Source: Acinetobacter nectaris CIP 110549
GTDB taxonomy: Bacteria > Pseudomonadota > Gammaproteobacteria > Pseudomonadales > Moraxellaceae
Direction of reading: 5' to 3'
Length of the DNA stretch: 64,000 nucleotides
NCBI RefSeq assembly: GCF_000488215.1
Contig: NZ_KI530712.1
Coordinates: forward strand, 312,781-376,780
Part shown: piece by piece, positions 1 through 9,565 of the stretch
Layout: every line of letters starts with the position of its first letter
Position numbering within the stretch: position 1 is the stretch's first letter
Notes under the pieces: model-generated
Told to the model about the DNA's origin: nothing
The model's database searches: none
What the model saw: only the letters and a program-made list of their open reading frames with translations
Translations under genes and position numbers: made by a program

Positions 1-132
1 ACAAGCTAAAAGTACATTGGCAGCATAGTTGCTTGCAACTTGATTGGTAATACATTGAATCAGAGGTGATTTTTTTTGTAATTCTTGCCATGCAAAAACC
101 ACTTGGTCTATTAAGGTATTGACTTGTGTCAT
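1..132 (-). CDS. thiM: Hydroxyethylthiazole kinase, N-terminal part (cut by window edge)
   Basis: The minus strand from an ATG at 132 reads without a stop to the window edge (44 codons). The translation contains PLIQCITNQVASNYAANVLL, which matches the conserved N-terminal signature of ThiM kinases (P-L-x-x-C-I-T-N-x-V-x-x-N-x-x-A-N). ThiM phosphorylates 4-methyl-5-hydroxyethylthiazole in thiamine salvage. It starts 25 bp after the stop of the upstream gene on the same strand. Only the N-terminus is visible, so the call rests on that one signature, which is quite specific. Confidence 0.8.
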   Translation of the reverse strand, partial: MTQVNTLIDQVVFAWQELQKKSPLIQCITNQVASNYAANVLLAC

Positions 133-157
133 TATTTAACTTGCCCTAAAATAAAAA

Positions 158-1318
158 TTATTGTGTAAAGTAGTGATCTTGTTGTTTACATTTTCTACAG
201 CGTAAAGAGACATAATCTCCCGCATCGTATTCGACCTCTAAGTCATGAGATCCGCAGTGCATACAGCGTTTGTCCGAATAAAAGCTCAGTCTAGGAGAAA
301 TTTTTCTCCATAAATGCCAAATTGGTTGGCTCAATATACGTTGGTCATAATTTAAAAACTTAAAATAAAGAATTTCTCCCATTCTATTAAAAGGTAAATG
401 TTCAGGGCGTGGAAAGTTAGGTGTTTCCCATTTATTTTTCAATGCATTTTCGCGATATTGTATAACTGTTTTTTTAAGTTTATGGGTATTGATGAAGCCA
501 TCATTGCGTGGCTGTAATGCTTTCTGTTCATTTAAGTAAGCAAGAGCAGTATGAACGAGATAAAAAATTTGTTCGACTGCGAGGTGATCGAGAAGGCGAT
601 AGCAAAGAATTTGAAAAGACTTATGTCCTGAAATTTGCACATGCCAAGTTCGACAAACTGCCATCGTGAACTGCATGATCTCTTGATACAGCATGAGATA
701 AATAGCATCTTTGACTTCATTACTGTCTTGGAAAGGCACACCTTGGCTCAAATCTTCATAGAACCAAAAACGAAGCTGTTGGGTAATGCTAAATAAGCTC
801 GGTTCGGCATAACCATCTAAACGTACGTTAATGTAATAAATGTTTGTATCTTCATCTTTTGTATCGGTACGAACTAGGACACCTTCTTTCTCTAGTTGCT
901 TTACCACTTGTTGTTGGAAAGGAATATTTGGTGAAATTGGACTGTATTTGATTTTATCCCAATAAATATATTCGTCATGCTGTGCATCTTCTCTTGCATA
1001 GTCATCTAAAAGCGCCAATAAAAATAACTTTTTGACAAAAGAGAGTTGGTGAAGTGAAGGTGCTTCAATATCCTTTTTACGAAACTTTCTGACTTCTTGC
1101 AAGCGCGTTTCTTTGAGCATTTTTTTACGCTTTTGTGTACATGCTTCACAATGGCAACTGAATGCGCTACTTTGGAAAACACGATGTTCACAATGACTAC
1201 ATTGATGAAAGTTGAGATCAGTATCGAATTGTTCTGCATCTACCCAATACATTGCAGCATGACACAGTGGACACAATGTACTGCTATCTAACTGTTTCTT
1301 AATGATTTGAATAAACAC
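158..1318 (-). CDS. Hypothetical protein with zinc-ribbon motifs at both ends
   Basis: I do not recognise this 386-residue protein. The N-terminus carries CPLC near residue 16 and then CSHC plus C-H-C-x2-C pairs within residues 40-62, which look like one or two zinc ribbons. The C-terminus has CMHC and CRKC pairs about 20 residues apart, a further zinc ribbon. The middle is mostly helical and rich in aromatic residues, with no catalytic motif I can name. The start is GTG; no later Met precedes the first Cys pair. thiM follows 25 bp downstream on the same strand and might be co-transcribed. Nucleic-acid binding is possible from the zinc ribbons, but this is inference. Confidence 0.75.
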   Translation of the reverse strand: MFIQIIKKQLDSSTLCPLCHAAMYWVDAEQFDTDLNFHQCSHCEHRVFQSSAFSCHCEACTQKRKKMLKETRLQEVRKFRKKDIEAPSLHQLSFVKKLFLLALLDDYAREDAQHDEYIYWDKIKYSPISPNIPFQQQVVKQLEKEGVLVRTDTKDEDTNIYYINVRLDGYAEPSLFSITQQLRFWFYEDLSQGVPFQDSNEVKDAIYLMLYQEIMQFTMAVCRTWHVQISGHKSFQILCYRLLDHLAVEQIFYLVHTALAYLNEQKALQPRNDGFINTHKLKKTVIQYRENALKNKWETPNFPRPEHLPFNRMGEILYFKFLNYDQRILSQPIWHLWRKISPRLSFYSDKRCMHCGSHDLEVEYDAGDYVSLRCRKCKQQDHYFTQ

Positions 1319-1560
1319 ACGTCAGCTCAATCTTTCAAAATGGTCTATCATTATACAAATCTTAAGCATATAAGTTAAAAACTTCTGTTTCTGAATGTAC
1401 TTAAATCTATTAAATGCTTAATTTTTATTAGAATTGGATCAATTTTTGCTTTATTTGATGAAGTATCGGTAAAAAATTCTTTTTTCATTTGAAAAATACA
1501 GATGATTGCCCAATATTAATTTTAAAGTGTTTTAAATGATGAATAACGTAGGGATAAAAG

Positions 1561-4170
1561 ATGAATATAGCTGCAAATCCAACGGTTGAAAGTGCAGATC
1601 AAACTGTATATTTAAAAGATTATAAGAAACCTACATTTTTAGTGGATTCGGTTCATTTAGATATTCAAGTCTTTCAAGATCATACCATTGTAGATAGTAT
1701 CTTAAATGTACAGCGCCAAACAGAAGGCGATCTTGTACTTTTAGGACGTGATCTTGAGCTGACTGAAATCAAAGTGAATGATCAGGTATTAACGAGTGAG
1801 CAATATCAGCTCGACACAGAGCAACTCACACTTACAAATGTACCTGATACAGCAGTGATTACAACACGGGTGGTTATTCATCCTGAAAAAAATACAATGC
1901 TTGAGGGACTTTATCAGGCAGGAGACCTTTTTGTAACTCAAAATGAGCCTGAAGGTTTCCGAAAAATTACCTTTTATCCAGACCGTCCAGATGTTCTTTC
2001 TGTATTTACAACACGTGTTGAAGCAGACAAAAAATATCCAGTTCTTCTAGCAAATGGTAATTTACTTGAAAAAGGTGAAGTGAATGAATCACGCCATTAT
2101 GCAATTTGGGAAGATCCAACCAAAAAACCGAGTTATTTATTTGCATGTGTGATTGGTGATCTTGCAGTATTAAAAGACCATTATGTGACGTCTGAAGGAA
2201 GAAATGTTGCATTAGAAATTTATGCAATAGAAAAAGATATTCCAAAATGTAAAATTGCGATGGAAGCACTCAAGCATTCTATGCGTTGGGATGAAGAGCA
2301 TTACGGTCGTCCGTATGACTTAGATAACTACATGATTGTTGCTGTTAGCCAATTCAACATGGGTGCAATGGAAAATAAAGGTTTAAATATCTTTAATACA
2401 TCATGTGTATTGGCAGATGAAGAATATACAACAGATACTGCAATTATGCGTGTACAGTCAGTCATTGCACATGAGTATTTTCATAATTGGACAGGGAACC
2501 GTATTACTTGTCGTGATTGGTTCCAACTTTGTTTGAAAGAAGGCTTAACCGTGTTCCGTGATCAGTCTTTTTCGGAAGATTTACAATCTGCGGCAGTGCA
2601 ACGTATTGATGATGTTTCTGTATTAAAGTCTCATCAATTTCCTGAAGATGCAGGTCCATTATCTCATCCGCCACGCCCTGATCATTTTGTAGAAATTAAT
2701 AATTTCTATACTGCGACTGTGTATGAAAAGGGTGCTGAAATTAACCGAATGATGGCGACCTTATTAGGTAAAGAAAAGTATCGTCAAGGTACAGATGAGT
2801 ACTTTAAACGTCATGATGGGCAAGCAGTTACTGTAGAGGACTGGATTTCTGCATTATCTGCAGGTTCAGGTGTAGATGTGTCGGCATTTCTACGTTGGTA
2901 CAACCAACCAGGTACGCCTAAGTTACATGTGAGCCATAAATATGATGCAGCACATCAAACTTATACGCTTGAGTTTAAACAGTCACTTAGAAAAAATGAC
3001 AAATATCCTCAGCTTCAATCGCTACCGATACCTGTTGCACTTGCATTGTTTAATACAGAGACAGGTGAGCAGTTTACACTTGATGCTGAAGGTCTTGTAG
3101 AAAACCAAGTAAAAGACGGTGTTTATTTATTTGATACTGAAGCGGCAACGGTCACATTTAAAAATATAACAAATGAGCCTGTTGTTTCGTTATTACGTAA
3201 CTTCTCAGCACCTGTAAATTTAGAATTTGACTATACAGATGATGCATTGGCTTTCCTTATCGAGCATGAAACGAATGGATTTAACCAATGGCAAGCGACA
3301 CAAACATTGCTTGAGCGTATTTTGTTGGATGACCATGTGGCAGAGCCATACATTCAGGCATTGAAAAATACATTGCCAGCAATTGTTGAAAAAGATCCTT
3401 TATTGGCATCTCGTTTACTTGATGTGTCATCAGAAGGTTATTTGGCCAGTCGTATTGATGAAAACTATGAGCCCGAAGTTATTCAAGAGAAGCGTAATGC
3501 ACTTTTAAATGCTTTTGCAAAAGCACTGGGTGGGTTCTTTAAAGAAACGTATTCAAGCCTAAATCCTGAGTTGCAATCTGAGTTCTCTCAGGCAATGGGC
3601 GAACGTGCGCTGAAGAATATCATGCTTAGTTATATGGCACGTCAAGGTGATGAAGCAGTATTTGAATTGGCAAAACAGCAATTTGATACCACATCAAATA
3701 TGTCTGAGCGTTTAGGTGCATTAAAAGTATTGGTTTGGAACGATGCCCCACAAGCGCAAGAAGCATTAGAAGCCTTTTATGTACGCTTTAAGGATGAACC
3801 ACTTGCATTAGATCAGTGGTTTATGTTGCAAGCAGCACATCCAAAAGCGACTAAAGAGACAATTCAATACCTGACATCACATCCTGACTACGACTTGGGC
3901 ACACCAAACCGTATTCGTGCAGTGAGTGGTGGTTTAAATAGTAACCCTGTAAATGCATGGGGTTATGGTGTGGCTCACTTTATTGAACTTGCACAATACT
4001 TGGATGAAAAGAATCCAATTGTTGGTTCACGCTTACTTCAAGTACTTTCACGTTGGTACACCTTGGCAGAGCCAAAACGGACTGAGGCCAAAGATGCATT
4101 GACAGCGTTGAAAGCAAAAGTGAAGTCTAAAAATGTTGTGGAAACATTAAACAGTATGCTAGCTGTGTAA
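1561..4170 (+). CDS. pepN: Aminopeptidase N (M1 metallopeptidase)
   Basis: This 869-residue protein has the M1 family hallmarks: the GAMEN substrate-binding motif at residues 268-272 and the zinc site HEYFH at 304-308 with the third ligand Glu327 in KEGLT. The length matches gammaproteobacterial PepN (about 870 residues). PepN is a cytosolic zinc exopeptidase that removes N-terminal residues from peptides late in protein turnover. The order is N-terminal beta domain, thermolysin-like catalytic domain, then an all-helical C-terminal domain. It appears monocistronic: 240 bp of non-coding DNA precedes it and a strong hairpin terminator follows at 4183. Confidence 0.97.
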   Translation: MNIAANPTVESADQTVYLKDYKKPTFLVDSVHLDIQVFQDHTIVDSILNVQRQTEGDLVLLGRDLELTEIKVNDQVLTSEQYQLDTEQLTLTNVPDTAVITTRVVIHPEKNTMLEGLYQAGDLFVTQNEPEGFRKITFYPDRPDVLSVFTTRVEADKKYPVLLANGNLLEKGEVNESRHYAIWEDPTKKPSYLFACVIGDLAVLKDHYVTSEGRNVALEIYAIEKDIPKCKIAMEALKHSMRWDEEHYGRPYDLDNYMIVAVSQFNMGAMENKGLNIFNTSCVLADEEYTTDTAIMRVQSVIAHEYFHNWTGNRITCRDWFQLCLKEGLTVFRDQSFSEDLQSAAVQRIDDVSVLKSHQFPEDAGPLSHPPRPDHFVEINNFYTATVYEKGAEINRMMATLLGKEKYRQGTDEYFKRHDGQAVTVEDWISALSAGSGVDVSAFLRWYNQPGTPKLHVSHKYDAAHQTYTLEFKQSLRKNDKYPQLQSLPIPVALALFNTETGEQFTLDAEGLVENQVKDGVYLFDTEAATVTFKNITNEPVVSLLRNFSAPVNLEFDYTDDALAFLIEHETNGFNQWQATQTLLERILLDDHVAEPYIQALKNTLPAIVEKDPLLASRLLDVSSEGYLASRIDENYEPEVIQEKRNALLNAFAKALGGFFKETYSSLNPELQSEFSQAMGERALKNIMLSYMARQGDEAVFELAKQQFDTTSNMSERLGALKVLVWNDAPQAQEALEAFYVRFKDEPLALDQWFMLQAAHPKATKETIQYLTSHPDYDLGTPNRIRAVSGGLNSNPVNAWGYGVAHFIELAQYLDEKNPIVGSRLLQVLSRWYTLAEPKRTEAKDALTALKAKVKSKNVVETLNSMLAV

Positions 4171-4182
4171 TTCCTATAAAAT

Positions 4183-4218
4183 AAGCATTGTGCAGTTTAA
4201 AGCTGCACAGTGCTTTTT
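4183..4218 (+). terminator. Intrinsic terminator after pepN
   Basis: A hairpin of about 13 bp with one G-T wobble pairs 4183-4195 (AAGCATTGTGCAG) with 4203-4215 around a 7-nt loop, followed by a run of five T. It lies 12 bp after the pepN stop. Confidence 0.85.
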
Positions 4219-4238
4219 ATTTTGAGTAAGTATTTTTT

Positions 4239-4544
4239 ATGAATCAGACTAAATTTTGTTTTGCATGTAGTCAATCTATAGATGCACGTGCTGAAATTTG
4301 CCCTAAATGTGGTGTACGTCAGACGAATCCGCCTATTGTTGGAGAAAAGAATAAATTGGCAGCCGCCTTGCTGGCATTTTTTCTTGGTGGCTTTGGTATC
4401 CATAAATTTTATTTAGGGAGAATAGGTCAGGGCTTTTTGTATCTTCTTTTCTGTTGGACATTTCTGCCTGCATTTGTCGCATTTATTGAAGGAATCATCT
4501 ACTTATGTTCTTCTGATGAGCAATTTGCTCGTAAGTATGGATAA
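4239..4544 (+). CDS. TM2 domain membrane protein with N-terminal zinc ribbon
   Basis: In this 101-residue protein, Cys7/Cys10 and Cys21/Cys24 form two CxxC knuckles typical of a small zinc ribbon. A TM2 domain follows from about residue 33: two hydrophobic helices (AAALLAFFLGGFG, and a second near 60-90) around HKFYLGRIGQG, the characteristic TM2 turn. TM2 proteins are small inner-membrane proteins of unclear function. The gene starts 20 bp after the pepN terminator and has only a weak Shine-Dalgarno. It converges on the LysR gene, whose stop lies 5 bp beyond its own. Confidence 0.85.
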   Translation: MNQTKFCFACSQSIDARAEICPKCGVRQTNPPIVGEKNKLAAALLAFFLGGFGIHKFYLGRIGQGFLYLLFCWTFLPAFVAFIEGIIYLCSSDEQFARKYG

Positions 4545-4548
4545 TTAC

Positions 4549-5448
4549 TCACTCATATATACGATGTAGAAGTGAGTGAAGAATGCTAGAAAAATTAATG
4601 GCAGGTTGTGAGTGATGGTCTTCTTTATATGCGAGTCCTAAGCCAATTTTAGAAATTTTAGGGTCGAGTGTTTGGTACTGAATCCCTTTAATATTGAGCT
4701 GCTGTGTCGATTCAGGCACGAGAGAAACCCCAATATTTGCTGCGACAAGCGATAGTATTGAAACAATTTGTGGTGCACTCGGGCCAAATTTGGGCTCAAA
4801 GCCACTTTGTTGGCAAGCATGTACCGTTGCTTCAAATAATCCTGCACTGACCTCATATGGTGAAACGATAAACCGCTCATTTTTAAGTGCTTCTAAAGAG
4901 TTCAATTTACCATCTGAAAGTAAATAGTTTTGTGGAAGTACAGCAACAAGGCGCTCTTCAATTAAATGTTGTATAGAAATTCCATTAAAGTGTGTCTTTG
5001 GTGGTCGAATAACAGCAATATCAAGTTCATTGTGTAATATTGCTTCGATGAGAAGAAGGGAGTTTGCTTCTGTTAAAATGAGATTGACGGCAGGGTATTC
5101 TTTTTGAAAAGCTTTAATGGCTTTAGGGATAAGTGGATTTAAAATCGCCGTACCTGTAAAGCCGAGCCGTAACTCCCCAATATCGCCGTTTGCTGTGCTT
5201 TGTGTTTGTCTAATGGCATGGTGAATTTGATTTTGTATAGGCAATACAGATTTTAGAAATACTTTTCCTGATGGTGTGAGTGATACGCCTTGGGATGTTC
5301 TATAGAACAGCTCAGTACCAATTTCTTCTTCAAGTTGTTTGATTTGCATACTTAAAGGTGGCTGACTCATATGCAGTCGTTGTGCAGCTTTAGAAAAACT
5401 TTGCTCTTCAGCAACAGCAATAAAGTATTTTATATGTCGTAAGTCCAT
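4549..5448 (-). CDS. LysR family transcriptional regulator
   Basis: This 299-residue protein has the standard LysR layout. The N-terminal winged HTH (residues 1-60) contains VAEEQSFSKAAQRLHMSQPP followed by LSMQIKQLEEEIG, and a periplasmic-binding-protein-like effector domain follows. It is divergent from the MFS transporter gene starting at 5553, with a 104-bp AT-rich intergenic region that would hold both promoters. This is the usual arrangement for a LysR regulator controlling its neighbour and itself. The effector is unknown. Confidence 0.93.
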   Translation of the reverse strand: MDLRHIKYFIAVAEEQSFSKAAQRLHMSQPPLSMQIKQLEEEIGTELFYRTSQGVSLTPSGKVFLKSVLPIQNQIHHAIRQTQSTANGDIGELRLGFTGTAILNPLIPKAIKAFQKEYPAVNLILTEANSLLLIEAILHNELDIAVIRPPKTHFNGISIQHLIEERLVAVLPQNYLLSDGKLNSLEALKNERFIVSPYEVSAGLFEATVHACQQSGFEPKFGPSAPQIVSILSLVAANIGVSLVPESTQQLNIKGIQYQTLDPKISKIGLGLAYKEDHHSQPAINFSSILHSLLHRIYE

Positions 5449-5552
5449 ATTTTTTATATATAGCCTGTTATCATCTTATATATTATACATATATCTATTG
5501 GCTTGCTAATCTAAATAGTACTCAACAATAAGTTTATATTTAGGTTATTTCA

Positions 5553-6776
5553 ATGAAAACGCAAGCAGATGCGACGCCTCTGGTACAAGAAGATTATTTA
5601 GGGATCAGTTTTGGTACCAAATCTTTTCAAAAGGCGGGTATTGCATTATTCCTCTTGGGCTTTGCAAGTTTTTCTCTGATTTATTGTGTACAGCCTCTAT
5701 TGCCTGCATTTACACAAGCATTTCATATTACACCTGGAACAAGTGCACTCGCACTCTCATTAACCACAGGCTTCTTGGCATTTTCCATTGTTCTCTCAAG
5801 CGCATTTTCACAAGCTCTTGGTCGTAAAGGACTAATGTTTTGTTCTATGAGCCTAGCAGCAGTTTTAAATGTCTTATGTGCGATGTCTTCGAGTTGGCAT
5901 CTTTTGCTTATTGAGCGTGCGGTAGAAGGATTTATTCTTGGTGGCGTTCCTGCTGTTGCAATGGCTTGGATTGCTGAAGAAATTAATCCGAAGCATCTAG
6001 CAAAAACCATGGGGTTGTATATTGCGGGTACAGCTTTTGGGGGAATGATGGGGCGAGTCGGTATGGGGTTGCTGACTGAATACTTTTCATGGCGTATGGC
6101 AATGGCTATTTTAGGTGTATTGTGTTTTATATGCGCATTTGGTTTTTTAAAACTATTGCCAGCCTCTAAAAACTTTGTGGCTAAAAAAGGTGTTAATTTT
6201 TCTTTTCATATTAATGCTTGGAAAGCACATTTAAATAATCCTCAGCTATTAAAAGTTTATGGTATAGGATTTTTACTTACCAGTATCTTTGTAACTCTGT
6301 TTAACTACATTACATTTAGGTTGTCTGCACAGCCGTATATGCTGAATCAAACACAGATTAGTCTTATCTTTTTATCTTATAGCTTTGGTATTATTTCCTC
6401 ATCAGTTGCAGGTAGCCTTGTCGAAAAACTTGGTCGTCAAATTATTATGCGTTTTGGCTTCATCATGATGTTTATTGGCGCATTATTTACGCTAAGCATG
6501 AACTTATTTGCAATTATTATCGGGGTTGCTTTTGTGACTACGGGCTTCTTTATTGCACACTCAATTGCTAGTAGTAATGTGAGTGCAAATGCGAAGTCTT
6601 TTAAAGGACATGCAACATCACTGTATTTATTATTTTACTATTTAGGTTCAAGTATTGTGGGTTCATTGGGTGGCTATGCTTGGCAGTATGGTGGTTGGAA
6701 TGCAGTTGTTATTTTGGCAGTTGTTTTAATTGCTGTTGCAACCTTGTTGACACTCAATCAGAAAATTAGATTATAA
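5553..6776 (+). CDS. MFS transporter, YnfM-like
   Basis: A 407-residue, 12-helix major facilitator. The sequence from FSLIYCVQPLLPAF through EEINPKHLAKTMGLYIAG closely follows E. coli YnfM, an uncharacterised inner-membrane MFS exporter of the arabinose-efflux group. The helix 2-3 loop carries the LGRKG form of the MFS motif A. The divergent LysR gene probably controls it. The substrate cannot be read from sequence. A hairpin terminator follows directly after the stop. Confidence 0.93.
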   Translation: MKTQADATPLVQEDYLGISFGTKSFQKAGIALFLLGFASFSLIYCVQPLLPAFTQAFHITPGTSALALSLTTGFLAFSIVLSSAFSQALGRKGLMFCSMSLAAVLNVLCAMSSSWHLLLIERAVEGFILGGVPAVAMAWIAEEINPKHLAKTMGLYIAGTAFGGMMGRVGMGLLTEYFSWRMAMAILGVLCFICAFGFLKLLPASKNFVAKKGVNFSFHINAWKAHLNNPQLLKVYGIGFLLTSIFVTLFNYITFRLSAQPYMLNQTQISLIFLSYSFGIISSSVAGSLVEKLGRQIIMRFGFIMMFIGALFTLSMNLFAIIIGVAFVTTGFFIAHSIASSNVSANAKSFKGHATSLYLLFYYLGSSIVGSLGGYAWQYGGWNAVVILAVVLIAVATLLTLNQKIRL

Positions 6777-6783
6777 AAAATAG

Positions 6784-6814
6784 GTAAGAGTAATTTGATT
6801 ACTCTTGCTTTTTT
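6784..6814. terminator. Bidirectional terminator between the MFS and LysE genes
   Basis: The arms GTAAGAGTAA (6784-6793) and TTACTCTTGC (6799-6808) form a 10-bp stem with one G-T pair and a 5-nt loop, followed by six T. It serves the MFS gene and overlaps the 3' end of the convergent LysE gene. Confidence 0.8.
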
Positions 6815-7469
6815 AAATGCTAGATGTTGCCAATTTTACGCCAAAACCGATAAATAATAATCCAACAATGAATACAGTAATACTCGTTAATCTTAAGCGT
6901 TGAGAGAAGTATTGTGAAAGCTTAATCCCTGAAAATATAATAAGGGTGAGATAACTTAAACTAATCACCTCTAAGATGAGTGCAAGTACTAAAAAACTGA
7001 GAAATGGGGATGTACTTTGCGGATCTACAAACTGAATAAAGAAGGACAAGAAAAATAATATTGCTTTTGGGTTTAGCAAGCTAATGGTAAGCGCTGTTCT
7101 ATACGGCGTAATTTTTTCAACTTTTTCACTAAATACAAGGGTTTCTTTTGAAACCTTTTGGTGGCGACTTTTCCATGTTTGATATGCATGGCGAATGAGC
7201 TTTGAGCCTAAATAAGATAAATAGATTGCCCCACAGCTTTTGATAACCAAAAAGGCGACAGGAAATGTACGCAGAGCTGAAGCAGCACCAAGTATTGTCG
7301 CAAGAATCAGGATTAAATCCCCTGAAATGACACCTAGAGATGCTTTATAAGCATCTTTGACACCATGTTTAGATGCAACAGAAAGTACATAAAAAGAGTT
7401 TGGCCCAGGTAATAAAATAATTAAAACTGTTCCAACAATAAAAGTAGATAAATTGATAATACCGAGCAC
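6813..7469 (-). CDS. LysE/RhtB family amino acid exporter
   Basis: A 218-residue protein with about six hydrophobic helices and the family N-terminal signature LLPGPNSFYVLS, then GVKDAYKASLGVISGDLIL. RhtB/LeuE-type proteins export neutral amino acids or homoserine lactone across the inner membrane. The start is GTG at 7469; no in-frame ATG precedes the GPN motif and the Shine-Dalgarno is weak. It lies downstream of the tal gene on the same strand, separated by the tal terminator. The substrate is unknown. Confidence 0.9.
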   Translation of the reverse strand: MLGIINLSTFIVGTVLIILLPGPNSFYVLSVASKHGVKDAYKASLGVISGDLILILATILGAASALRTFPVAFLVIKSCGAIYLSYLGSKLIRHAYQTWKSRHQKVSKETLVFSEKVEKITPYRTALTISLLNPKAILFFLSFFIQFVDPQSTSPFLSFLVLALILEVISLSYLTLIIFSGIKLSQYFSQRLRLTSITVFIVGLLFIGFGVKLATSSI

Positions 7470-7498
7470 GGTTGATACTCAAAAAGAAGAAAGGAAAG

Positions 7499-7524
7499 AC
7501 TAGAGGTCATCATTGACCTCTAGT
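7499..7524 (-). terminator. Intrinsic terminator after tal
   Basis: A perfect 11-bp stem, ACTAGAGGTCA / TGACCTCTAGT, with a 4-nt loop, begins 10 bp past the tal stop on the minus strand. A pyrimidine-rich tail (CTTTCCTTTC) follows. Confidence 0.75.
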
Positions 7525-7534
7525 AAGTAAAAGA

Positions 7535-8515
7535 TTAGCCTTTAATTTCAGCACTGTTGCCTAAAGATTGGTGTAGTAAAGCACTGAGCTGTTCTCTTGC
7601 TTTAATAAAACCATCAATACCAGATTGTAGAAGTTGGAAAGCCATCAAATCTTTTTCAATTTGAGCTTTAAATTCTTCTTTAGAAATGGCAGCTTCTCTT
7701 TCTGCTTTAACGACATCTTGATTTAGCTGAGAAACGACAGGTGTGGTTTCGCTTTCAAGGCTCGCTAAAATATTTGGAGAAATGGTCAATAGGTCACAAC
7801 CTGCAAGTGCAACTACTTGTGCAGTACTACGGAAGCTTGCACCCATAATTTCTGTTTTAATATCTTGAGATTTGTAGTACTCAAAGATTTTCTTTACAGA
7901 CAATACACCTGGATCTTTTTCGATTGGATAGCTATCTACTTTGTCAGCTTTCTTATACCAATCTAAGATACGACCAACGAATGGAGAGATAAGTGTGATA
8001 TTTGCGTCTGCGCATGCACGTGCTTGATGTAAACCAAAAAGGAGTGTCAAATTACAGTGAATACCTTCAGCTTCCAAAGCTTTTGCAGCTTGAATACCTT
8101 GCCAAGTTGAAGCAATTTTAATAAGAATGCGGTCTGAAGAAATACCATAGCTACTATAAAGTGCTAAAAGCTCTTTGGCTTTTGCAATTGTGGCTTCGGT
8201 ATCATAAGACAAGCTTGCATCAACCTCAGTTGAAACACGACCATCAATAATTTTAAGGATTTCTACACCAAGTTTTACTGTTAAAATATCAATCGTACGT
8301 TCAATACGTTCATCTGATGTATAGCCTTCAGCAACTGCTTGAGCATATGAACTTTCAATGAGCTCTAAGTTTTCAGGTTGAGAAGCTGCCGCAGTAATAA
8401 GTGATGGATTTGTTGTTGCATCCAACGGTTTAAACTTCTTAATTGCTGTAAGGTCGCCACTGTCTACAACAATAGTTGTGAGTGCTTTAATTTGTTCTAA
8501 AGTAGATTCAGTCAT
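7535..8515 (-). CDS. tal: Transaldolase
   Basis: A 326-residue TalB-type transaldolase of the non-oxidative pentose phosphate pathway, which transfers dihydroxyacetone units between sugar phosphates. DATTNPS near residue 32 is the family signature. The Schiff-base Lys is in ILIKIASTWQGIQ (about residue 133), and SPFVGRILDWYKK follows later. I chose the ATG at 8515: it has an AGAAG Shine-Dalgarno 9 bp upstream, and the longer reading would need a GTG at 8524. The length is normal. Confidence 0.96.
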   Translation of the reverse strand: MTESTLEQIKALTTIVVDSGDLTAIKKFKPLDATTNPSLITAAASQPENLELIESSYAQAVAEGYTSDERIERTIDILTVKLGVEILKIIDGRVSTEVDASLSYDTEATIAKAKELLALYSSYGISSDRILIKIASTWQGIQAAKALEAEGIHCNLTLLFGLHQARACADANITLISPFVGRILDWYKKADKVDSYPIEKDPGVLSVKKIFEYYKSQDIKTEIMGASFRSTAQVVALAGCDLLTISPNILASLESETTPVVSQLNQDVVKAEREAAISKEEFKAQIEKDLMAFQLLQSGIDGFIKAREQLSALLHQSLGNSAEIKG

Positions 8516-8593
8516 TAGATTCACTTCTTACGTCTGTTTTTCCTATATATAACATATCTACACCAATATTTTGTTACATATCTTGCAATGTTG

Positions 8594-9481
8594 TTATTTA
8601 TTACGTTGTTGTCTTGCGTAGTTAATTAAATATTGACCTGCTAAACCTTTACTTGTTTCTTTATTCCAGACGAGATCGATAAAGTAGCGTAGGTTTGGGG
8701 TGAAATCGATAATATTAAGAACTTTTAAATGCTTGGCTTCTTTTTGAATTAAGCTTTCTAAAAATGCTTGAGGTAAAAACCCCCAACCTAGTTTCTGCTC
8801 TATGAGTGTGAGTGCTAAATGATAGTGATCCGTGCGCCAATAATCTTTAGAAAAAACAAGTTCAGGTTTAATTGTTTTATCACGACTTGTCACCACAATT
8901 TGTCGATGTTGAGATAGTTGTTCTAATGTAATTTGTTGAAGTGTACAAAGTGGATGATCTAAGGAGCTTACAGGTGTAATTGATTCTGAAAATAACTCAA
9001 CAAAAGCCTCTCTGTGATCAAGCATTTCTCTTTCAAAGAGTAATGCAAATTGTACCTCATTTTGCATGAGCATTTTCATAGCATCTTCTTGAGGAGCAGA
9101 GAATATATTAATTTCTAGTGTTGGAAAATGTTTTTCTAGTATTTGTATATATTTGATCCATTGGGTATGAATAAGCTCAGATGCAATCACAATATTAAAA
9201 GATGATTCGAGCCCTGTACCTAAAGCCAGTGCATATTGCTTCCATTGATTGATTTCAATGAGTAAATTTTCTGTTTTTTTATATAAGTACTTAGCTTCTT
9301 GCGTTGGAATAGGTTCTCTACCGATTCGTTTAAACAGTTGAATATTTAAGTCTATTTCTAAATTTGAAATAGACATACTGACAGCAGAAGGAACTTTTCC
9401 TAATTTTCTTGCTGCAGCTGAAAAAGAGCCTGTTTCCATGACTGTTTTAAAGATTGAAAGTTGTTCTTGGTTAATATTCAT
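8594..9481 (-). CDS. LysR family regulator, probable AceR (activator of the adjacent aceI)
   Basis: A 295-residue LysR regulator with the N-terminal HTH VMETGSFSAAARKLGKVPSA and a C-terminal effector domain. It is divergent from the AceI-family gene, with 84 bp between start codons. In Acinetobacter baumannii the chlorhexidine efflux gene aceI is activated by a divergently encoded LysR protein, AceR. Position and family fit that role. Orthology is inferred from context, not demonstrated. Confidence 0.85.
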   Translation of the reverse strand: MNINQEQLSIFKTVMETGSFSAAARKLGKVPSAVSMSISNLEIDLNIQLFKRIGREPIPTQEAKYLYKKTENLLIEINQWKQYALALGTGLESSFNIVIASELIHTQWIKYIQILEKHFPTLEINIFSAPQEDAMKMLMQNEVQFALLFEREMLDHREAFVELFSESITPVSSLDHPLCTLQQITLEQLSQHRQIVVTSRDKTIKPELVFSKDYWRTDHYHLALTLIEQKLGWGFLPQAFLESLIQKEAKHLKVLNIIDFTPNLRYFIDLVWNKETSKGLAGQYLINYARQQRNK

Positions 9482-9565
9482 ATATCTATCAAAATTATTG
9501 AAAGGTTCTAACTGGAACTATCATTATTATAAAAATAAAATAGATCATATTCTAGGTTATAAAAG

